A stretch of DNA of 64,000 nucleotides from positions 58,501 through 122,500 of the forward strand of contig RPFO01000225.1 of NCBI GenBank assembly GCA_009746045.1, read 5' to 3'. The notes under the pieces were generated by a model that saw only the letters and a program-made list of their open reading frames with translations, had not been told where the DNA came from and ran no database searches. Positions 56,801-64,000 of the stretch are shown one piece after another. The position numbers and the translations under genes were made by a program. How positions within the stretch are numbered: the first letter of the stretch is position 1; each line of letters begins with the position of its first letter. Source of the stretch: Mesostigma viride (taxonomy: Eukaryota; Streptophyta; Mesostigmatophyceae; Mesostigmatales; Mesostigmataceae).

Positions 56801-59224
56801 TCCTCCAACCCTACACACCTTCCTCCCCTTGGCCGCGCTCACAAACGCACCTTCCTCCCCTTGGCCACGCCCTTCTTGCCGCCCTCCACAGGCACCGCGC
56901 GCGTGGTCACTGTGTCACAGAGCGCGTCCAGCTGGCGCCGCGGGATCAGCGCCGCCGCCGCCTTCTGGATGCCGGCAATCACGCGGTCCAATGCCACCAT
57001 GTCGGCATCCTCACACCCACCATGTGAAGACCGCGGAGCATTCTGGCTGCCTTCCCCTGCCCCCTCCTCACCCTGGCCTACACCCTGTCCCTCTCCCTGG
57101 GCTACGTCCTCTGCTCCGCGGGGGCTCAGCGGCGCATCTGACCCCCCAGCACCCGCGTTGCCACCTGGCGTTGTCGACACAGCCCGCGGCGCGATCCCTG
57201 GGCTCCCCCGCTTGAAGCTGGCGTTGAGCTGGCCAGGGTCCCCCGCAGATGCCCCTGACCCGGAGGTAGACGCGCCGTCGAGGCACGCCGCGCGCAGCTT
57301 GTCCAGGGACCCGTCCGCGGGTGTGGACGGCGCGATGAGTATCCCCCGCAGCACGCGCAGGACGAGACGGTCGCCGAACATGGGCATGCGGGGGCGGACA
57401 TGGGGTCCGGTGGGGGGGCTGGGGGGGGAGGCGGTGGCAGGAGGGGCGAGGGGCTCAGCAGTCTCTTGCCCTCCCTTGCTATTGCCGCCACCATCTGCGT
57501 CTTTGTCACCATGACCATCATCCTTATCATCCGGTCCTTTCTGCCCCCCGGTGACGCCCTCGGCTCCCGCCCCAGCAACCACCTCGTCACCTTGGGTGGC
57601 CGCCGAGCGGTCGCCATGGCTACTGGCCGGCGTGCTGCGACCACTGTGAGGCGCCGGCACCAGCGCACCGCCACAGAGCAGGAGGAAGAGCTCTAATGCT
57701 GGCACGCCGCGGCCGTGCTCCTGCAGGGACGCGAGCAGGGAGCAGCAGGCCTCGTCCGCGTCCCTGGGGCGGCCGTAGCTCAGCAAGAACAGCCCGTGGG
57801 TCAACTCGGCCAGCGAGGCGGGGCCACCCAGCCCTCCACCAGCCCACTCCTCAAACGCCTGCAGCACGATCGTGAGCGTGGCGCGGCGGGGAAAGGGGCG
57901 CACGTGGGGGGGCAGGCGCGGTCCTGGGACGAGGGAGCGGAGCGTGCGTGCGGAGAAGAGGAGGGTGAAGGAGTGAGGGATAACGTCCTCACGCCGCCAG
58001 GTGGATGCGGCGGAGGATGAAGATGGCGACATGGCGGTGCCATCTGAAGCACCCCCTGACTCCAAGGACACAGCAAAGCCCATGTCGAGGCTATCATGGC
58101 CCCACCCTGACGAGGGGTCTGCATGGCCAAACGCGGTCATGGCCCGCGAGCCACCCAGCCCCGCACTGACGCCCAGGTTGGCTCGCGCCTCTCGTAACGC
58201 GGCCTTGGTCGCGCGCAGCTCGCGGTCCGTCATCTCCAGCTGCAGCTTGGCGCCGGAGAGCTCTTCGAGGCAGGCCTGCTGCTGCACGCGCGCCCCCTTG
58301 AGGTCTACTTTGAGGACCTGCGGGGAGGGGCGGATGGGCCGTCGTGACCATAGTGAAGAGGGAGGGAAGGATGGGCCATGGCGAGAAAAGGGAAGAGGGA
58401 GGAGGAAGAAAAGGAAAATGGAAAACGGGAAGACGAGTGAGGGAAAAGGGAAGCAAAAGGGGCACGAATGGGAAGAAAAGTTAGGAAAACAGTGAAGACG
58501 AGGGCAGATATGGGCAGTGAGTGTCGCGGGCGGGAGAAAGGAAGGGGAGAAGAAAAGACTCGTAGAAAACGGTTGGTTGCAGCATGGTCACGACAGGATA
58601 CGGAGGAAAAAGAAAGGGAATGTGGATGCAGGCACTGCGTAGGGACGCCATTACCAGAAACGAGGAACGCCAGAAATAAGGACTCCCAGAGAAAGCAGAT
58701 GAGGGTGACATCGGCAGCAATATCCTACCACATAGTGCGATATAACATCCCCAGCGGCCACAACCTAGGACTAGGGAGCTCTTCCCGAACCACAGATATC
58801 CAGACATACATCCCCATACTTTCCCAAACCACTATCCATCCAGCGGATAAAACACCAAAGCCTTCCCTTCCGGGGATGCCCTCTCGAAGCCCAGTCACCT
58901 GCAGCAGCGTGGACTTATTCTTGCAGACGAGGCACGCGGACGGCACCGCAGGCACATCCGCCTGGCGACACGTGCACAGCCCGTTCTTCTCCACCAGTAG
59001 ACGATGGAGCTCGGCCTTCCAGGTGTCCGGCGCATCCAGGTCGCCACCGGCTTGCTGTGCCTGCTGGCGCACGGTGCGGCCGAGCGCCAGCAGCAGCTCA
59101 AGCAGGTTGTCCACATCTTGTCGCAGTGCCTTGGCAGCGGCCTCTACCGCCGTTTGCTTGGCCATCAAGGCCTCCCCGTCCACCACGCGGTTGTCGAGAT
59201 AGTCGAGCATCACATCCATGTTCT

Positions 59225-59263
<39 letters not shown>

Positions 59264-60699
59264 TTAGTGAAACAGCGACGACAATAATTGAGATGAGGCG
59301 TAGGTAAGGGGAGTGAGACATTGGGTCAGCATGCATCACGCCCGTGTCCTGGTGACCGCGGGCCGCGAGTATGACGAGGTGCAGGCACAGGGAGCAAGAA
59401 ATTCGGCCAACAGGCATCACGGTAATGAAGAATGGGGGGAGGAAGGGAAAAGAGGGAGAGGGGGGGGGGGGGGAAGGAAATTTCATAGATTACGTGATGA
59501 CAAGAGTAACGAGAGGGGTGAGGATAATGGTGATGAGAGGTGTGAAGAACGGGCTGATGGAAAGAGTGAAAGGAGGGGTTTTGAGAAGGGAATGTGCCGT
59601 CAGAGTAATGCATACGACCGGAGGGTGCAACGAGGCAATATGCGTCTTCCGGCCAGGTTTCACCCCTCGACAACGAAGCATACTCCCGCTAAAGGAGCCA
59701 GTTCTAAGGCTTTAGTGTTCATTTGGAGCAAAGCCGCCCGGCGCTGACCTGGTAGCGATGGAAGGAGGGCAGCCACAGCAGGATAGTCGCCTCCAGCTCG
59801 CGCTGCCTCCCTGTCGTCGCATCCCAATCACTCGCTGCCTCCGCACTCTCCCTCTGAAGCGCCTCCACCGTCTGCCGCAGCGCGGTGATGGCTGCCGCCT
59901 GCGCCGCCATGGCCTTCTTCTCCTCCGCCTGCTGTGCTTCCATCTCGGCGAGACGACCCCGCAGCGTTGCGCAGCGGCCGTTCAGCTCCACTGCTGCCGC
60001 ACGCAACCGCTCCGTCACCACCTTGTGTGCCCGCTCCGCCCCTTCCCAGACCGCGGCCACCAGCTGCCCTTGCTCCGCGCAGTGCTGGCCCACCTGGGTC
60101 GCCAGCTCGGCCGCCGCTGTGGAGTACACCGACAGGTGTGCCTCAGCAAGAAGTAGCTGGTCAACCGTCACGTCCCTCAAAGCAGCGCTCCCGCCAGCAT
60201 TCCCGGCACGCAGGTCACCGCTACCACCGGCAGCGGTCACGCTGGTGACGCTGCTGCCCCACTGCTCACTCGGGCTGGTCACAACCCCACCCCGCAATGC
60301 AGTTGGGCTGGTGACCCCATCCCTGCCACTATTCGCCCCCCCTATGGCCCCTAGCCCCCCCCTGGCTGCCTCGGCGGTCACTAACTCCTGTTCGGCGACC
60401 ACCAGGGCCTCCTGGAGCCATCGGTAGAGCAGCACGGCATCCTTCCGGCCAATTGGGCCGCCCCGTTTGGGGAACTCGATGGTCTCAAACACGACCGTGT
60501 CGGCGGGCGCGCGGCGAATGGCCTCCATCCCTGTGGCCCCTGCCGGCGCCACACGTGCGCCCTTGCTGATCCAGGTCGCGCTCGCCTCGGTGCCGACACT
60601 GTGGCTGGCGTCTGTCACGGGCAGCTTCTCCACCAGGTGCCAGTCCTTGGGGATCGCACTCTCACGGCGCGCGGTCTGCGAGCCGCTGAGGGACGGCTC
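50859..60699 (-). CDS. Large coiled-coil protein, AXDND1/axonemal dynein light-chain-domain-like (5' end missing)
   Basis: Six exons in order: 60,699-59,749, 59,222-58,899, 58,317-56,851, 55,387-55,166, 52,110-51,829 and 51,035-50,859 (TAA). Each is a multiple of three, and all junctions are phase 0 with cag/tag acceptors and GT donors, giving at least 1,140 residues. Exon 1 here has AIPKDWHLVEK, a helix DAVLLYRWLQEAL, then AEAHLSVYSTAAAELATQVG followed by HCAEQGQLV. This resembles the IRQVxxxCAERGxLL pattern of axonemal dynein light-chain p28/AXDND1 domains and is followed by coiled coil. Exon 2 ends with CTC...CLVC cysteines. Exon 3 is long and Gly/Ser/Pro-rich with two helical islands; exons 4-6 are helical. 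A flagellar/axonemal role is inferred. Upstream exons beyond 60,699 were not identified. Gene reality is strong, family tentative. Confidence 0.68.
52262..52566 (+). repeat. Dispersed repeat R3, good copy (in an intron of the coiled-coil gene)
   Basis: Near-identical to the inverse copy at 30,904-31,225, including the 66-codon frame MCIEIMAGLRVERLDDLD. It lies between the exons ending at 55,166 and starting at 52,110, on the opposite strand. Confidence 0.75.
53076..53205. repeat. 12-bp minisatellite (CCCTTGCCCCCA)n
   Basis: About ten near-perfect units in the large intron of the minus-strand gene. Confidence 0.9.
53420..53585. repeat. GTACC-rich local repeat
   Basis: Many copies of ggtaccc / gtacccgacc / agtacccg in both orientations within 160 bp, also intronic. 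Confidence 0.65.
53597..55110. repeat. 1.5-kb polypyrimidine/polypurine tract
   Basis: The plus strand is almost pure C/T. 53,597-53,930 is C-rich; 53,930-54,600 consists of CCCTCCCT words; 54,600-55,100 is a regular 9-bp repeat CTCCTCCCT. It lies within the intron between exons 55,166 and 52,110 of the minus-strand gene, so its transcript is a G/A-only stretch. Long open frames in both directions are a consequence of the composition. Confidence 0.95.
56050..56275. repeat. 27-bp minisatellite (ccgcctcgtccatcccctat unit)
   Basis: About eight copies of a unit containing tcgtccatcccc, tattgggtgttgccgc, in the intron between exons 56,851 and 55,387 of the minus-strand gene. Confidence 0.85.
56530..56815. 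repeat. ~46-bp minisatellite (ggtactggttgccctacccc unit)
   Basis: Six imperfect units containing ttgccctacccctatttttc and ttcttcctctaaccttagg, in the same intron just downstream of the 56,851 donor. Confidence 0.85.
59225..59259. repeat. Homopolymer G run (C run on the gene strand) forming a splice acceptor tract
   Basis: About 35 consecutive G on plus. On the minus strand the C run ends in cag at the start of the exon 59,222-58,899, so it serves as the polypyrimidine tract. Confidence 0.85.
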
Positions 60700-61454
60700 C
60701 TGGTGATCCCGGCCAGGGGAAGAGAAGAGGCGGGGGGGGGCGGGGGGAGAGCAGGGGGCGGGGGTTATTCTTGGCAATATCTGTTAGCGTGTCTAGACTG
60801 GCCATCCGGTTAAGTCATACGGTGGTTTGGGTGGCGAGGAGCGAGAGGGATACGTTTGAGGGAACAAGGCTGGGACGAACCGAAAGGTAGATTGCCTATT
60901 GGTTGGGGGCCACCATGTGTGTAGTCATGTCATGAGTTTGGGTGCTCAGGGTGCTCAGGGTTTTGGGTGCTCAGGGTACTGCAGGGAGTGGGGCAGATGC
61001 AGGGTATTGCTGAAGCCCTGGAAGCTTGTTTCGCTCTCGGGGCGTGGCACTTGCCAGGTAACCGCCCCTTGCAAAAACAAAGCGCCTGCAGGGAGGGAGC
61101 TGGTCTGGATTGGAAGCCGTGGATGACCCGAGGCCAGCAAAAAGATGCTAGTATACACACTTGTTCTAGCTGCAATCATCCACTAATGCTTACACAATGA
61201 TCCACCAGTACTACGACAACCGGGCGAAATAGCGAGTTGCTCTAAATACTTGTGTGGCGTATGCAGGCGCCACCCCGCATCCCTGGCCTGGCCCTATGAA
61301 AGCTCACATGGCCTTACTAGTGTCTTTCGCACAGGTGATGCCACACGGCGGCCCGCTCACACTGACCACATGGGTCATGCCAACATGTGAGACAACCCAT
61401 AGGAAGCGGGGGCGCCATTCGTGTCGGATTAGCTAACGGACCCGGGTTGCATCG

Positions 61455-61590
61455 CAGGTGGGGGCGAGGGGCAAGGGGTGGGGGGTGGGGGGTGGGGGGT
61501 GGGGGTGGGGGTGGGGGTTGGGGGGTGGGGGGTGGGGGTGGGGGGTGGGGGGTGGGTGGGGGTGGGGGTGGGGGGTGGGGGGGCCACGTA
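61455..61590. repeat. G-rich tract with G-quadruplex potential
   Basis: Repeated ggggtggggggt words supply many runs of four or more G spaced by single T on the plus strand. Confidence 0.85.
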
Positions 61591-61656
61591 CCGCTTGGGG
61601 TGCTTGCCGCGCTGTCAGGGCGCCATAATACCTGTAATGGCGAGGAGGTGGTTTGT

Positions 61657-61659
61657 GTG

Positions 61660-61724
<65 letters not shown>
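61657..61724. repeat. (GT)n microsatellite
   Basis: About 30 uninterrupted GT units followed by shorter gtgtgtg pieces to 61,770. Confidence 0.95.
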
Positions 61725-61725
<1 letters not shown>

Positions 61726-62308
61726 TGGTTTGAGTGTAGTGGTAGTGTGTGTGTGGTGGTTTGTGTGTAGTCAACAAGGGCGCAGATGCAGCCGGTAGAT
61801 CAGGGGGAAGGGATGGGCGAGAGGTCAGGGGCAGCAAAGAGCAAGACACATGTGGAGTAGATTTCATACAGTAGATTTCATACTGTAGAGCAAGCTGTTT
61901 GTCTCTTCATGACAGGGTTTGGTTGGGTATTCAGTTGTGGTCTTGTTCACACAATCGAGAGGAGCACAACTATACACACATGAGCCACATAAGCATTCCT
62001 TGAAGGTGACTCATAGGCTATAACGGGTGCCGGTGCGTGTGCAAACAGGTACCCATGGCATGGGCTCCGACAGCAGCAACCCCTTTGCGTCCATGCAGAC
62101 GCGCGCTAAGGAAAAAAAAGTATACATGACAGTAACCCGTGCACGGAGCGTTTTGATAACAAAGTGAAAGACAGCGCACCTAAAACATTGCTAGGGACGA
62201 CATCACCCGAATGACCGCTGCCAGAGCGAACCGCGGTTAGAATCAAGTGGAAGCTTTTCCATGCTTCAGATTAAGGTTCCGCACCTATGGTGTCTAACCC
62301 ATACCCTT

Positions 62309-62435
62309 ATAACCTGTTAAGTTCTAGCAGTATAAATATATGACCTGGTTGAGTTCTATGAACTTATGACCAGTTCCAGCAGTATCAATATATGACCTGG
62401 TTGAGTTCTATAAACTTATGACCTGGTTAAGTTCT
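62309..62435. repeat. ~60-bp tandem repeat (gacctggttgagttctat unit)
   Basis: Two full units and a partial one, containing atatgacctggttgagttct, aacttatgacc and ccagcagtatcaatat. Confidence 0.8.
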
Positions 62436-64000
62436 AGATCGGCATCGTGTTCAGAACGACCAAAGTCCATCGAAGGTATGCTCCATGGCTGTCACCATCG
62501 GCGACAAGCCGGCCGGCAAGAACCTTTCATATCCTAGAATCTGCCAACAGGAGAGGTGGGACACACACGCAGGCATCAACTGAAGAGGGCAAAGGCAGGC
62601 TAACAATTCTGCGACAAGAGCATACCCCTCGGCCCCCACGGGGACCTTGTAGGGGCGCAGAGGGTGCTGCCTGGGGGTAGACCATTCTGCCCGCGTACCT
62701 GCTGTGGTCGCTGGCCAACACCGCCTCCCTCTCAAAGACTTTGTCATTTTCGAGCAACCTGCACGCACTTGCACGGCAAGTGAATGCGGTTGTGCACGTG
62801 GGGCAGCGTGCAAAGCAGAGATGAAGGTAGTCAGTTCACGTGCGTCAAAGAGACGAAGCCCCAAACGAGGGTACAGGTGATGGAAATATTGATGACGTGC
62901 ACGTTGCAAAACACGCACTGACATGGTTCAGACAAAACGCTGGACAAGAACAACTAAAAACCAGCATGTTCTCGCATCGGTGGCGGCACCAGCTCATCTC
63001 ACATGTCCTGTCCAAGTGGACACGACAGAAAATGAGCGACGAGGCGGAAGCCGGTCGGCAAGCATTCATGACACGCAAGCACCCGCAACAACCACAGGGC
63101 GCGGACGCCAAGAGAACAGGCACAGGGCGGATGGGAAAAAGGTAATGCTCCTGTCTCGTTCCTGTCTGTCCAAGGACGGTGATCAACAGTCTGAGCGAAG
63201 TATGTCGCAGCAATCACGCCCCGCGGGTCGCATTCTAACCTAGGGTGTTGCAGTATGCACGGCGTGCTGGCTTGTCCCCTTGACCCCGTCGGCAGGAAAG
63301 AGATCCGCACGGCTGGGGGGGGCTGTCTTGGCTACTTTTTCTAGTCCTGGTGAGTGTGTCCCATGTCCCATTCAATGGTAAGGAACCAACCCGCAACGAT
63401 GGCTGCCGTACCAAGCTTCAGTTTCATCACCATGAACTAAAGCTTTGTAAGGCATCCATCCCCAGCGCCTCCGCTTCCTCCCCCCCCCCCCCCCCCGGCC
63501 CCAACACGCCCACATCTGCCTTCCAGCCAGCACTAGGGTGACTGCGACCCTTTGTGAACGTACACGGTAACCGCTGAGCGGCCATGGCTGGCATTTTCTC
63601 ATGATTCCATGCACAAGAGCTGAGGCGTGCACAACCACACAGGCATGTGCATGCTAGTAGGTGGGCTGATAGCAGCTGCCGACGGCGAGGGTGGCTGCAT
63701 CGAGGCGATCTCAAGGATAGCCCCAAGTACCATCGTCTCACCACACAGGAGGGAGGACGGATGACGTCATCATGCAAAGAGGGGACTGAGGCACTATTCT
63801 TAGATTTTCATCATGCCGGATGATGTTTCCATCATGCCAGGATAGTATAGTATGTATGATATTACAATCATGCAAGAAATGAGTGTGCGGAGAGCCCACG
63901 GTGCAGTGGTGGTGGGGAAAATGTGGTGAGCATGCGACACGGCTATGGTGGTGGTGGTGTTGAACGCCCGGTGAGCGATGAGCACGGGGGTGGGGAGCAC

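Larger units (their letters stand above)
60700..64000. other. Upstream region of the coiled-coil gene, no gene resolved
   Basis: 5' exons of the minus-strand gene are expected here, but none can be fixed from frame and splice sites alone. Contents I can see: G-rich (GGGGGTGG)n at 61,455-61,590, a (GT)n tract at 61,657-61,724, a ~60-bp tandem unit at 62,309-62,435, and a C15 run near 63,481. Open frames at 62-63.8 kb lack motifs and are not called. Confidence 0.45.

Noticed and set aside
61433-61867. HTHTHT-rich and GVG-rich open frames
   Set aside because: Products of the GT and GGGGT repeats.
62840-63777. Several 100-120 codon frames near the right edge
   Set aside because: No motifs, overlapping in several frames, and no splice context. 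Possible exons of the coiled-coil gene could not be confirmed.

Overview
The window looks like nuclear DNA of a eukaryotic microalga, most likely a green alga (Chlorophyta), although no single marker proves this. The evidence is spliced genes with GT-AG introns of 0.5-3 kb, long low-complexity C/T- and G-rich introns, a gene resembling flagellar axonemal dynein light-chain-domain proteins, and abundant LINE, SINE-like and piggyBac-like repeats. There are no bacterial operons, tRNA or rRNA genes that I can support, and no CRISPR array.

Layout. 1-2.9 kb: one end of an LTR-type retrotransposon on the minus strand, with gag (three zinc knuckles) followed after a -1 frame change by an integrase-type reading frame that runs off the window. 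2.9-21.0 kb: arrays of a 218-bp satellite, cut twice at the same monomer position by nearly identical 1.7-kb TIR elements. The second of these (11,987-20,682) is itself split by a 7-kb LINE (LINE-A), which is in turn split by another hairpin-ended DNA element, giving four levels of nesting. 21.0-33.1 kb: a graveyard of a second LINE system (LINE-B), with a third TIR element in a TTAA site, dimeric SINE-like elements with clear target duplications, and a dispersed repeat called R3 here.

Three credible host genes follow. A compact zinc alcohol dehydrogenase lies on the minus strand (33,379-34,530). A four-exon ankyrin-repeat gene lies on the plus strand (36,512-41,647). A long minus-strand coiled-coil gene has at least six phase-0 exons between 60,699 and 50,859; its first readable exon resembles axonemal dynein light-chain-domain proteins (AXDND1/p28 type). 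Between the last two genes (43.9-50.2 kb) is a second LINE-B cluster that includes the best ORF1 and ORF2 copies.

How the parts relate. LINE-B occurs as two kinds of element, one with ORF2 (endonuclease/RT) and one with ORF1 followed directly by its own 3' UTR. Both end in the same small hairpin plus a short AATTN-type tandem tail, and the closing base pair of the hairpin changes in a compensatory way among copies. The SINE-like elements and the satellite share a Pol III box-B-like motif, and a 65-bp satellite fragment upstream of the ADH gene is flanked by a perfect 16-bp direct repeat. The satellite may therefore have arisen from, or been spread by, a retroposed tRNA-related unit. These retroelement relationships, not a new enzymatic system, are the most novel content I can defend.
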